DNA of 57,903 nt, from assembly GCA_910588285.1 (NCBI GenBank), contig CAJUQB010000020.1, forward strand, positions 1-57,903, read 5' to 3'. The notes under the pieces were generated by a model. The model saw only the letters and a list, made by a program, of their open reading frames with translations, ran no database searches and was not told the DNA's origin. The position numbers and the translations under genes are program-made. Positions 41,650 to 49,646 of this stretch are shown piece after piece. The stretch comes from an uncultured Lachnospiraceae bacterium. Its GTDB lineage: Bacteria; Bacillota; Clostridia; Lachnospirales; Lachnospiraceae. How positions within the stretch are numbered: the stretch's first letter is position 1; every line of letters begins with the position of its first letter.

Positions 41650-44052
41650 ATGGAAGCAAGGGAAGGATTCGGTGCGGATTTGAAGTTCTGCCAGGAAGCC
41701 GATACAGGAAAGCATCAGCATTCGGACATTTATCTCTATTATCTGCTGGAGGGAAGGCTTCTGGTTGAGGTAAACGGAGAGAGCTGGGAGCTTCAAAAGG
41801 ATGATGTGCTGGTGGTCAATTCCGGGTACAGCTGCAGCTGCCGGCAGGCCGGAGAGACACTGTATTGCGTAGTGCGGATGGATTATGAGTGGCTGCAGGG
41901 GGAGATCGATACGGATTACGTGACCTTCTGGTGCAATTCTGCGCGTGGGTCCGACATGGATTATAAGCCGGTGCGGGAGATCATGGGCAGCCTGCTGACC
42001 GAATATGCGGTGAACGGCGAACGGCTGAATTTTCGGAAGAAGAGCCTGTTTTACAGCCTGATGGACTGTCTCCTGAACTATTATGTGGCCGAGAGCAAAA
42101 CCAGGTCCGAGACCATGAGCGAGGACAGGCAGCTGCGAACGGCTCTGCAGTATATCAAGAATCATTATCAGCGCCCGTTAAGCCTTTCCGAGGTGGCCGG
42201 GCAGGTATATATGACCGCCTCTGCATTTTCCAGGTATTTCAAGAAGAAGGCAGGCATCAATTTCCTGGAATACCTGAATAATCTGCGGCTCCAGAAGGCG
42301 GTGGAGGATCTGTTGTTTACGGACCGAAAGCTGACGGAGATTGCGCTGGATCACGGCTTTACCACGCCGTCCATGTTCAGCAATGCCTTCCAGGCTGCCT
42401 ACGGGGAAGCGCCGTCGGAATATCGGAAGCGCAGAAGGGAGACCCAGCCGCCCCAAAGGGAGCAGGATGCGCCGCCGGATTACAGTCAGAGGCTGGCAAA
42501 ATACCTGGCGGAGCAGCGGCGTCAAAAGCCGCTGCAGGAAAACGTATTTCAGCGGGAGATCTCGGTGGATGTATCGGTAAGCCGCCCCTTTCGGAAACGC
42601 TGGAATGAGGTGATCTGCGCGGGGTATGCTCCGGATCTGTTGTCGGCGCGGCTACAGAAGCATATCCTGCAGCTGCGGGATGAGCTGGGATTTTCCTGTG
42701 TGAGGCTGTCCAATATTTTTTCATGGGATATGCAGATGCGCAAGGACCGAAGGGCAGAGCGGCTGAATTTTGAGCGGATTGACAGCGTATTGGATTTTAT
42801 TGTTATGAATAAAATGCACCCGGTCATTGACCTGGGGGACAAGCCCAAGCGTGTGCTGCGCAATGCGGGAAATCCGCTGTTTGTGGATGTCCATCCGCCG
42901 ATTTTTCAGAGCATGGAGGAGAGCAGGTGGATCTTTGAAGCCTTCAGTGACCACATTGCGGCCAGATACGGCAGTACGGAGACCGAAAAATGGCGCTTTG
43001 ACCTGTGGAAGGACAACCGGGAGGAGCGGGGAAGCGGGATTTATGATTATATTGAAGCCTTCCAGATGATCTGTGGGATCATCAAGCAGAGGATTCCCGG
43101 TGCCCGGATGGGCGGAACCGGGTTTGAGCTGGGAAGCGAGGTTTCCCGGGAGGAGCTTGGCTGGCAGGGAGCAAGGTACAGGCCGGATTTTATTTCAGTT
43201 GCAGCGTTTCCCTATAAGCGGGAGCTGCCGGGATTTCGGGTTCAGGCCGGCCCGGCCCAGCGCTCCACGGATTTTCATTTTATGAGAAATGAGCTGCGGA
43301 AGCTGAAGCGGAGCCTGGGGGAGGCGGGGCTTGGCGGGATTCCGGTGGAATTTTCGGAATGGAACTTAAGCCTGTCTGACCGGAATTTTTATAATGACAG
43401 CTGTGGCAAGGCTGCCCATATGTTGATGAATATGGTGGAGCTGGGGGATGAGATCGAGACAGGGGCGTATTTTTCCGCCAGCGATCTGGCAGTGAGCTAT
43501 TATGATTCGGAGAAGATGTTTTTTGGCGGCACCGGGCTATTGAGCAAGGACGGGCTGCCCAAGCCGGCCTATCATGCCCTGTATTTTATGCAGAAGATGG
43601 GGAATTTTATCGTGGGAAGCGGCGACGGCTACCTGGTGACCACCAACGGGCAGTCCAGCTATTACCTGATCCTGTTTCACTACAAGCGCTTTAATTATAA
43701 TTACTTTACGAAAAAGGAGGAGATCCGGCCGGAGAACCTGACGGAGATCTACACGGACCGTGATCTGCTGGAGCTTCGGCTGAACCTCAACCGGATTGCG
43801 GACGGCAGCTATACGGTGAAGACCTATCGGGTAGGGGAAGACCGGGGCAATGCGCTTGGCCAGTGGATGGAGCTGAGCCAGGAGGTAGAGCTGAATATAT
43901 CGGATATTGAATATCTCAAGCGGATCTGTGTGCCTCACATCCGGATGGAGCTTCGGACAGTTACCGGAGGAAGCCTGATTTTGAAGGAACGGCTGCGGCC
44001 CCATGATATCTGCTATATCCATATTCATAAAAATAATGACAGGGTCTTCTGA
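41650..44052 (+). CDS. AraC regulator fused to a GH39-like domain, copy 1
   Basis: An 800-residue protein in three parts: an N-terminal cupin sensor (about 1-95, GKHQHSDIYLYYLLEGRLLVEV), an AraC double helix-turn-helix (about 165-262, RPLSLSEVAGQVYMTASAFSRYFKK), and a GH39-like TIM barrel and beta domain (about 300-790). The GH39 acid/base segment, normally WNEP, reads WKDN (453-456), while the nucleophile-region Glu570 in FSEWN is kept. It is probably a sugar-sensing pseudo-enzyme fused to a transcription activator. The stop codon lies in the loop of its terminator. It likely activates the deglycosidase operon just downstream. Confidence 0.88.
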   Translation: MEAREGFGADLKFCQEADTGKHQHSDIYLYYLLEGRLLVEVNGESWELQKDDVLVVNSGYSCSCRQAGETLYCVVRMDYEWLQGEIDTDYVTFWCNSARGSDMDYKPVREIMGSLLTEYAVNGERLNFRKKSLFYSLMDCLLNYYVAESKTRSETMSEDRQLRTALQYIKNHYQRPLSLSEVAGQVYMTASAFSRYFKKKAGINFLEYLNNLRLQKAVEDLLFTDRKLTEIALDHGFTTPSMFSNAFQAAYGEAPSEYRKRRRETQPPQREQDAPPDYSQRLAKYLAEQRRQKPLQENVFQREISVDVSVSRPFRKRWNEVICAGYAPDLLSARLQKHILQLRDELGFSCVRLSNIFSWDMQMRKDRRAERLNFERIDSVLDFIVMNKMHPVIDLGDKPKRVLRNAGNPLFVDVHPPIFQSMEESRWIFEAFSDHIAARYGSTETEKWRFDLWKDNREERGSGIYDYIEAFQMICGIIKQRIPGARMGGTGFELGSEVSREELGWQGARYRPDFISVAAFPYKRELPGFRVQAGPAQRSTDFHFMRNELRKLKRSLGEAGLGGIPVEFSEWNLSLSDRNFYNDSCGKAAHMLMNMVELGDEIETGAYFSASDLAVSYYDSEKMFFGGTGLLSKDGLPKPAYHALYFMQKMGNFIVGSGDGYLVTTNGQSSYYLILFHYKRFNYNYFTKKEEIRPENLTEIYTDRDLLELRLNLNRIADGSYTVKTYRVGEDRGNALGQWMELSQEVELNISDIEYLKRICVPHIRMELRTVTGGSLILKERLRPHDICYIHIHKNNDRVF

Positions 44053-44070
44053 GGGGCCTTGTCATTTTTT
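44035..44070 (+). terminator. Terminator overlapping the AraC-GH39 stop codon
   Basis: AATGACAGGG (44035-44044) pairs with CCTTGTCATT (44057-44066) with one G-T wobble, with six Ts at 44065-44070. The TGA stop is in the loop. This separates the regulator from the deglycosidase operon, which therefore needs its own promoter. Confidence 0.85.
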
Positions 44071-44102
44071 GCTGAGAGGGCAGCCAGGGAAGAACCGGGC
44101 AA

Positions 44103-44161
44103 AAATCCGCAAGAAATCCGCAAAAAACAAGACGGCAGCAAGGAAAAAAACATTTTATACT
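44103..44161 (+). promoter_or_regulatory. Candidate AraC activator site and weak promoter of the deglycosidase operon
   Basis: Direct repeats AAATCCGCAA at 44103-44112 and 44114-44123 have an 11-base period, one helical turn. A -10 box TATACT lies at 44156-44161, but the matching -35 position (44133-44138, CGGCAG) is far from consensus. A good -10, poor -35 and helical-phased direct repeats upstream are what an AraC-activated promoter looks like. Confidence 0.55.
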
Positions 44162-44187
44162 GAAAAAAACGAACAGGGAGGGACAAT

Positions 44188-44634
44188 ATGGGATTTGCAA
44201 TGCGTATGCCCTTGAACAGCCAGATTATCAAACCGGCCTCCGTCAGGAACCTATACATAAACGGGGCGAAAAACGGATTGGAGTTTGATGTGCAGCTGGC
44301 CTATTACCGGGGCCATTATCTGTCGGATATTGATCTGCTGGAGGTTTTTGTGGATGGGGAAAGGATGCCAACAGAGGCAGTGACCTTTGAAGTGAATGGG
44401 AAGGAGCTGCCCATCTACAAGCTGTCCTGGGCTGTAACGGAGTTCTGGAGCCAGGTGGAGCCGGCCAGGATCCGTGTCATCAAAAGGGGAGGGCTTGCCC
44501 CGGGAGAGCATGAGATCCGCCTGAACCTGATGCTCCGCGTACCCTATATGTGCATTGGGCCGGATCATAATTATATGCCTCTGGACAGCGGCGATGTGGT
44601 GCGTGTGGAGATAGGAGAGGAGGAGCAGGGATGA
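44188..44634 (+). CDS. DUF6379 protein, C-glycoside deglycosidase beta-subunit-like
   Basis: A 148-residue beta-rich cytoplasmic protein. Recognised from YYRGHYLSDIDLLEVFVDGERM, a central Trp region, KRGGLAPGEHEIRL and LRVPYM, the conserved pattern of DUF6379, the small subunit of C-C bond cleaving C-glycoside deglycosidases. Its stop overlaps the start of the TIM-barrel gene by four bases (ATGA), as expected for a fixed-ratio complex. In characterised enzymes both subunits are required. GGGAGGGAC lies upstream; the ATG at 44188 is the first of the family region. Confidence 0.88.
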   Translation: MGFAMRMPLNSQIIKPASVRNLYINGAKNGLEFDVQLAYYRGHYLSDIDLLEVFVDGERMPTEAVTFEVNGKELPIYKLSWAVTEFWSQVEPARIRVIKRGGLAPGEHEIRLNLMLRVPYMCIGPDHNYMPLDSGDVVRVEIGEEEQG

Positions 44635-45617
44635 GTGAGATCAAGCTGGGGGCAACACTGTTCTGCTATGGGACGGATTATGCCAGATATGAGTATGACT
44701 TTGAAGAATGCGTGAAGCAGGCTGCTCTTGCCGGGGCTGCAGGGTATGAGATTGTGGGAACCCAGATGATTCCCTCTTACCCGAATGTCAGCGATGAATT
44801 CTTAGGCCTGGTCAACCGTCTGAAGCAGACATACGGCATTGGGCCAGTGGGCTATGGGGCCAACAATGACCGGGGGATGCGGCCGGACCGTGATCTGACG
44901 GACGACGAGATGCTGGCGGATGCCATCATTGACCTGAAGGCTGCCAACAGGCTGGGATGTAAGGTAATGCGGGCCCAGTACATGCTGTCCCCGACAGCCT
45001 TTGAGCGGCTGGCGCCCTATGCGGAGCTCTTTGACGTGAAGGTGGGGATTGAGATCCACAACCCGGAGACACCCTCCTCCCCTGCCATGAAGAAATACCT
45101 TGAGGTGATAGAGCGTACCGGTTCCAAATACCTGGGATTTGTCCCGGATTTCGGCTGCCTGGCAGTGGCGCCCAACCGGCCCAAATGGATCCGTGCACTG
45201 GAGGCAGGGGTGAAGGAGGAGCATCTTCAGATGGCAGCAGATCTGCGGACTTCCGGAGTTCCCCTGGAGGAGGCAGAGAAGCGCCTGAAAGAGGCAGGCG
45301 CCCATCCGGCAATCGCAGGGGCCCTGCAGGGGATGTACGGCTTTGTCCAGTTCCGCCCAAAGTCTGAGCTGCCCGGGATGCTGGAGGATCTGAAAGCCAT
45401 CCTGCCCTATTCCTTTGAGATGCATGGGAAGTTCCATTACCTCACCGAAGACTGCGTGGAGCCCAGTATTCCCTACGAAGAGATCCTGGGGATGCTGAAG
45501 GAGATAGCGTATGACGGCTATATTATCTGTGAATATGAGGATGCCCTGATGTGCGGGGGAAGGGAATTTACAAGGCGGATGCTCACCATGGAGAAGCGGA
45601 TTCTTGGGATTTCATAG
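44631..45617 (+). CDS. Xylose-isomerase-fold protein, C-glycoside deglycosidase alpha-subunit-like
   Basis: A 328-residue AP-endonuclease-2/xylose-isomerase TIM barrel. The likely divalent-metal ligands are all present: Glu141 (GIEIHN), Asp173 (VPDFG), His265 (EMHGKFHY) and Glu301 (CEYED). On its own it would be called a sugar phosphate isomerase/epimerase, but the overlapping DUF6379 gene identifies the pair as a C-glycoside deglycosidase-type complex, which cleaves the C-C bond between a 3-oxo sugar and an aromatic aglycone. The oxidoreductase that would make the 3-oxo form is not seen nearby. An ABC sugar-binding protein follows. Confidence 0.85.
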   Translation: MSEIKLGATLFCYGTDYARYEYDFEECVKQAALAGAAGYEIVGTQMIPSYPNVSDEFLGLVNRLKQTYGIGPVGYGANNDRGMRPDRDLTDDEMLADAIIDLKAANRLGCKVMRAQYMLSPTAFERLAPYAELFDVKVGIEIHNPETPSSPAMKKYLEVIERTGSKYLGFVPDFGCLAVAPNRPKWIRALEAGVKEEHLQMAADLRTSGVPLEEAEKRLKEAGAHPAIAGALQGMYGFVQFRPKSELPGMLEDLKAILPYSFEMHGKFHYLTEDCVEPSIPYEEILGMLKEIAYDGYIICEYEDALMCGGREFTRRMLTMEKRILGIS

Positions 45618-45645
45618 GAAGGATATGGCTGGGTATGTTACATAT

Positions 45646-45660
45646 TCCGTAGGATACGGA
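45646..45660. promoter_or_regulatory. Short palindrome upstream of the first sugar-binding protein gene
   Basis: TCCGTA-GGA-TACGGA at 45646-45660 lies 31 bases before the SBP start. It could be an operator or a short mRNA hairpin that raises or lowers expression relative to the upstream genes. No copy is seen before the second SBP. Confidence 0.35.
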
Positions 45661-45690
45661 TTATCAAAATAAAGAAAAAGGAGAGCTATC

Positions 45691-47331
45691 ATGAAAAAGA
45701 AAATTGTATCTGTATTGCTTGCAATGGCAACGACATCCCTGCTTTTTGCAGGCTGCGGCAACGGAGCGGCAGAGGAAGGGGCAGGCGACCCCACACCCGC
45801 CGGGGAAGAGGGGGAAGATGAAGCAGACGCCGTCTCGGAAGAGGGCGAAGCAGGCGGAGACCAGGCAGATGACGGTTCAGAAGCAGATGGGGAAGAGGAT
45901 TTGGCGGAGATTACCGTTGCCTACTGGACCATGGCCACAGCGCCTCAGGAGACTGAGCTGGTGGAGGAGGCCATCAATGAGATCACAGAGGCGGAGATCG
46001 GCGTAACCGTGCATTTGAATATCATGGAGGGCGGCGTTTACACAGCCAACGGAGCGATGGCCAATGGTGTGGCCAATGGGGAGGACTATGATCTGGTGCT
46101 GACATCCCCGGCCCTGTCCGGCCACTATCAGGTAATGATGGCCAACGGTATGCTGATGCCCATCACAGACCTGCTGGAGGAGTATGCGCCGGAGCTGATG
46201 GCCACCGTGCCGGAGGACTTTATGACAGCCACCAGCAAGGATGGTGAGATCTATGGCGTTTCGCCCTACTGCAACAAGGTGAGAAGTATGTATTGGATCT
46301 GCCGCAATTCCGTGCTGGATGCAGCAGGCATTGACATTCATTCGATTAAGACCATTGACGATATTGAGGCAGCTCTGCTGAAGATTCAGGAGACCTCTCC
46401 GGACATGATCCCCTTAAGCGGAGAGACCATGAGCCTGAACCTTACCTTCCCGGGCTTCACCTTTGGCGCCGGGGATACGGTGGCCGGATATGATGACCTG
46501 GGAGAGGTTACGGCTGTGGCAGCTGCAGTTTACCATGACGACGAGACCCATACGGCAGTGAGCCGTTATGAAACCGATGAATTTAAGACAGATATCCAGT
46601 ATCTGAAGAAATGGTATGATGCCGGCCTGGTAGATAAGGATGTGGCGACCGATACGGCTACCGGAGTTGCAATTCTGGAAAAGGATAATATTGCCAGCGA
46701 GTTTGCGGTGATGCAGTTTGACAGTATGGCTGTCCGCGGGGCAGCGGCGGATGCCTCCTATGTGGAATTATCCCAGAGTGTGGTTGGAACAGGCTCCATG
46801 CAGCAGTTCTCCTGGGCGGTTCCCGTATCCTGTGACGAGCCGGAGGCAGCAGTGAAGTTTATGAACATGCTGTTTACCGATGAGCGCATTGTCAACCTGG
46901 TAGATTACGGTGTGGAAGGCGTTCACTGGGAGAAGAAGGCGGACGGTACCATCGGTTTTCCGGAGGGACTTACTTCTGAGAGCAGCGGCTATTATATGGG
47001 CGCTGGGATCACAGCCCTTCTGGGCAACGGCTTCCTGGCTTATCCCTGGGAGGGAGCGGATCCCGAGACACCGAAGCTGGCAAAGGAGATTATGGACAAT
47101 GCAGCCTTCTCCCCGATGCTTGGTTTTACGCTGGATACAGATGCACTGGGAGATGCCTATACGGCCCTCTGCCCCATTGCCAACCGGGAGTATGGTCCTG
47201 CCCTGTTCTGCGGTTCTGCTCCGGACGGCTACTATGAAGAATTCATACAGAAAATGTATGCAGCAGGCCTGGAGGAATACCTGGCAGAGGTGAACAGGCA
47301 GATCCAGGCATGGATGGCAGAGCAGCAGTAA
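45691..47331 (+). CDS. ABC sugar transporter substrate-binding lipoprotein, copy 1
   Basis: A 546-residue lipoprotein. The signal ends in lipobox LFAGC (Cys22), then an acidic Asp/Glu linker to about 70, then an extracellular solute-binding family 1 fold (ITVAYWTMA ... NGEDYDLVLTSPALSGHY ... WDYPWEGAD-type segments) with a C-terminal helix LFCGSAPDGYYEEFIQKM. It binds a sugar or glycoside for import. No permease follows; the very similar protein at 52371 is next to the permeases. Terminator at 47363. Confidence 0.92.
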   Translation: MKKKIVSVLLAMATTSLLFAGCGNGAAEEGAGDPTPAGEEGEDEADAVSEEGEAGGDQADDGSEADGEEDLAEITVAYWTMATAPQETELVEEAINEITEAEIGVTVHLNIMEGGVYTANGAMANGVANGEDYDLVLTSPALSGHYQVMMANGMLMPITDLLEEYAPELMATVPEDFMTATSKDGEIYGVSPYCNKVRSMYWICRNSVLDAAGIDIHSIKTIDDIEAALLKIQETSPDMIPLSGETMSLNLTFPGFTFGAGDTVAGYDDLGEVTAVAAAVYHDDETHTAVSRYETDEFKTDIQYLKKWYDAGLVDKDVATDTATGVAILEKDNIASEFAVMQFDSMAVRGAAADASYVELSQSVVGTGSMQQFSWAVPVSCDEPEAAVKFMNMLFTDERIVNLVDYGVEGVHWEKKADGTIGFPEGLTSESSGYYMGAGITALLGNGFLAYPWEGADPETPKLAKEIMDNAAFSPMLGFTLDTDALGDAYTALCPIANREYGPALFCGSAPDGYYEEFIQKMYAAGLEEYLAEVNRQIQAWMAEQQ

Positions 47332-47362
47332 ATTTGCGCTGAGCGAAAAAATCAGACTATAA

Positions 47363-47394
47363 AGAGACGGAAGTTGTATCTTCCGTCTCTTTTT
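47363..47394 (+). terminator. Rho-independent terminator after the first SBP
   Basis: AGAGACGGAAG (47363-47373), loop TTGTAT, CTTCCGTCTCT (47380-47390), then four more Ts. Perfect 11-bp stem. Ends the deglycosidase-SBP operon. Confidence 0.9.
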
Positions 47395-47518
47395 GCTATA
47401 CTGTAAATTGTTATACGGGAAAAAGATACGGGAAAAAGATACAGTAAAAAAGGGAAAGATTCGATCCTTCAGAGAAAGGCCTCTGGGGGAGCCGATTCCG
47501 GTGATTGTGAGGAGAACC

Positions 47519-48214
47519 ATGGAGATACTGGAACAGGAAGCCTTGCTGGAGAGCATGATCCGGCTTCATCACATAGGGGAATATTTTTCGGACCTGGCGG
47601 TGTACCGGCCCGGATTTAAGCTGATTTCTTTTGGGAGGAATACATATCTCTACAGCCGCCCGGAGCATAGAAAATACGCATACTTCTTGGTGGAGGGCAG
47701 GCTCTCGGTCTATGCGACGGCAGAGAACGGGGAACAGATGCTGGTGCGCTGCTGCGACAGCTTTATTTTCCTGGGGGACATGGAGCTTCTGGGCTACCAG
47801 GAGCCCTCCAATATGATCCGGACAGATACCAGGTGCCTGTTTGTAGCCCTGGATATCCCGCTGCTAAAGGGACGGCTGATGGAGGATAACCGGTTTCTTC
47901 GTTTTTTAAGCGACTGTCTGGCAGAGAAGATCAATTATCTGGCCCGGCATCAGTTTCATAACAAGATCATCACTGCCCGCCAGAAGGTCATTGCCCATGT
48001 GCTGGAGGTGGGAGGAGAGAAGGGGTATTTCAAGGAAAACCTTCGGAAGACAGCAGAGATTCTGGATCTCAGCTACCGTCACCTGCACCGGATCCTGGGA
48101 GAGCTTGTGGAGGACGGTGCACTGGAGCGGAGCAGCCGGGGATATGAGCTTCGGAGAATCAAGCGATTGGAAGAGCTGTATTGGGAATATGAGAAATCCG
48201 ATAAAAATATATAA
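47519..48214 (+). CDS. Crp/Fnr family transcriptional regulator
   Basis: A 231-residue protein. A cyclic-nucleotide-binding-type beta barrel (about 25-120, YFLVEGRLSVYATAENGEQMLVRCCDSFIFLGDMELLG) is followed by a C-terminal helix-turn-helix (NLRKTAEILDLSYRHLHRILGELVEDGAL). Cysteines for an FeS cluster are not arranged as in Fnr. It resembles the YeiL branch. The ATG at 47519 has GAGGAGAACC directly upstream, better than the longer frame. It is a single gene between two terminators. Confidence 0.9.
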   Translation: MEILEQEALLESMIRLHHIGEYFSDLAVYRPGFKLISFGRNTYLYSRPEHRKYAYFLVEGRLSVYATAENGEQMLVRCCDSFIFLGDMELLGYQEPSNMIRTDTRCLFVALDIPLLKGRLMEDNRFLRFLSDCLAEKINYLARHQFHNKIITARQKVIAHVLEVGGEKGYFKENLRKTAEILDLSYRHLHRILGELVEDGALERSSRGYELRRIKRLEELYWEYEKSDKNI

Positions 48215-48241
48215 AAAGTGTGCCTCAGGGCACATTTTTTG
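48214..48241 (+). terminator. Terminator after the Crp gene
   Basis: TGTGCC (48219-48224), loop TCAG, GGCACA (48229-48234), then six Ts. It overlaps the end of the gene by one base. Confidence 0.8.
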
Positions 48242-48264
48242 CGTTCTGCTCCTGTCATAATAGA

Positions 48265-48579
48265 ATGAGTTGCATGACAAATGGGGCGTTTCAAAACTGA
48301 GATTGGCAAATTGCATAAATTTTATCCCGATTTGCGACTGTGAAGAATCTTAGAGCCCCTTCATGTTCTTTCCTACGTCAGCAATTTGGCGGCATGGATG
48401 CCGCCGAAAGCCCGATCTGCGCCATGGAGGGCGCATAGAGGGCGGTTGCGTCCGTATTCATTGCCCTTACGAAGAACATTTAGGGGCTCTTGGATTCGGA
48501 ACCCGGAGCATAAGAGGGATACAATTTATGCAATTTGCCATGCACAAAATGCAAACGCCCTATTTGCCGGGCAGCTCAT
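48265..48579. repeat. 315-bp nested palindromic element, family R
   Basis: The left end (48265-48291) and right end (48553-48579) are inverted repeats matching at 22 of 27 bases. Inside lies a second inverted repeat: AGAGCCCCT...TGTTCTT (48352-48370) with AAGAACA...AGGGGCTCT (48472-48490). In its middle is a GGCGGCAT-GG-ATGCCGCC hairpin. The whole gap of about 400 bases between the Crp and UroD-like genes is this element. A gene start reading out of it at 48386 is not believable. The inner part may be a second element nested in the first. Confidence 0.7.
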
Positions 48580-48613
48580 AGAATCAATAAATCGTAACAG
48601 GAGGTATTTCAAT

Positions 48614-49588
48614 ATGACAGAACGCGAAAATTTTTTCCTTGCCTACAACCACAAGCAGCCGGAGTGGACGCCCAACTTTTTCTCGGCGTATTCTCCCATG
48701 GGCTCCTCCCTTCTGAACAACCAGGGCGTGCCGGGGAAGGGGGGCCGCGACATGTTTGGGGTCAACTGGCTGGTGACTGCAGATACGGGCTACCAGGCCA
48801 TTCCGGATCCCCACGAGCACATCCTGGAGGATATTGCCGACTGGCGGGACGTGGTGCATTTTCCGGATCTGGATGCCATGGACTGGGAGGCTGCCGCAGA
48901 GCGTGACCTGGCCCATGTGGACCGGGAGAACAAGGTGGTGGCCTGCTTTGGCATGGAGGGCAACTTTAACCGTCTCCAGTCCCTGATGGGCATCTGTGAG
49001 GCCATGATCGCCATGGTGGAGGACCCGGAGGAGGTTTACGCCTTTTTCAAAGCCCACACAGAGTTCAAGATGAAGACCATTGAAAAGTTTGCCAAATATT
49101 ACAAGCCGGATATCTATGTGAATGGGGATGATATCTGCTCCTCTGACGGGCTTTTCATTTCCAGGCCCATGTACAATGAGCTGATCAAGCCCTTTGAGAT
49201 TATGCTGGGCCAAAAGGCTGTGTCTGAGGGAATGATTGTGGAGCATCATGTCTGCGGGAAGGCGGAGGACATTGTGCCGGATATCATTGAGACCGGGGCC
49301 ACCATCTGGCAGATGGCACAGAGCATGAACGATGTGGTGAAGGTGAAGGAGCAGTACGGGGATCAGCTGCTGATCCATGGCGGCTGGGATTCCTTCGGCC
49401 CCCACAATTACGACGACTGCACCGAGGAGATGGTGCGGGCCGAGGTGCGCCGCTGTATTGATACCTATGGGAAGGACGGCAACTATGCCCTGTTTGCCGT
49501 TGTAATGGGAGATCTGGAGGATGAAAGGATTCGCCGCCGGAGAGCCTGGGTGGATGAGGAATGCCACAGCTACAGGCCCTGGGCGTGA
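48614..49588 (+). CDS. UroD-like family protein (Zn/corrinoid methyltransferase type), copy 2
   Basis: A 324-residue protein of the same superfamily as 39468-40433: MTERENFFLAYNHKQPEWTP, ILEDIADWRDVVHFPDLDAMDW, and EHHVCGKAEDIVPDIIETGA with H-x-C (His212, Cys214). The ATG at 48614 follows AGGAGG by 10 bases; the longer open frame would begin inside the repeat element. It may transfer a methyl group from a methoxylated compound to a corrinoid protein encoded elsewhere. It is convergent with the second AraC-GH39 gene. Confidence 0.85.
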   Translation: MTERENFFLAYNHKQPEWTPNFFSAYSPMGSSLLNNQGVPGKGGRDMFGVNWLVTADTGYQAIPDPHEHILEDIADWRDVVHFPDLDAMDWEAAAERDLAHVDRENKVVACFGMEGNFNRLQSLMGICEAMIAMVEDPEEVYAFFKAHTEFKMKTIEKFAKYYKPDIYVNGDDICSSDGLFISRPMYNELIKPFEIMLGQKAVSEGMIVEHHVCGKAEDIVPDIIETGATIWQMAQSMNDVVKVKEQYGDQLLIHGGWDSFGPHNYDDCTEEMVRAEVRRCIDTYGKDGNYALFAVVMGDLEDERIRRRRAWVDEECHSYRPWA

Positions 49589-49601
49589 CCAGGCAGTCAG
49601 C

Positions 49602-49632
49602 GGGGGACTGTCCCTGGAATGTGCAGTCCCCC
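49602..49632. terminator. Hairpin between convergent genes
   Basis: GGGGGACTG (49602-49610) pairs with CAGTCCCCC (49624-49632), a perfect 9-bp stem located between the stops of the UroD-like gene and the AraC-GH39 gene. No T run follows on either strand, so it may act as a shared transcript end or block rather than an intrinsic terminator. Confidence 0.55.
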
Positions 49633-49646
49633 ATCTGCATCCATGG

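Noticed and set aside
44631..45617. Plain hydroxypyruvate isomerase or sugar phosphate epimerase.
   Set aside because: The fold fits, but the four-base overlap with a DUF6379 gene points to the two-subunit deglycosidase type.
48386..48613. Extended N-terminus of the second UroD-like protein.
   Set aside because: The extension is translated from the nested repeat element, and AGGAGG sits just before ATG 48614.
39468..49588. Heme biosynthesis (true uroporphyrinogen decarboxylase) for the two UroD-like proteins.
   Set aside because: They carry H-x-C metal motifs, occur in two copies, and no other heme gene is nearby.
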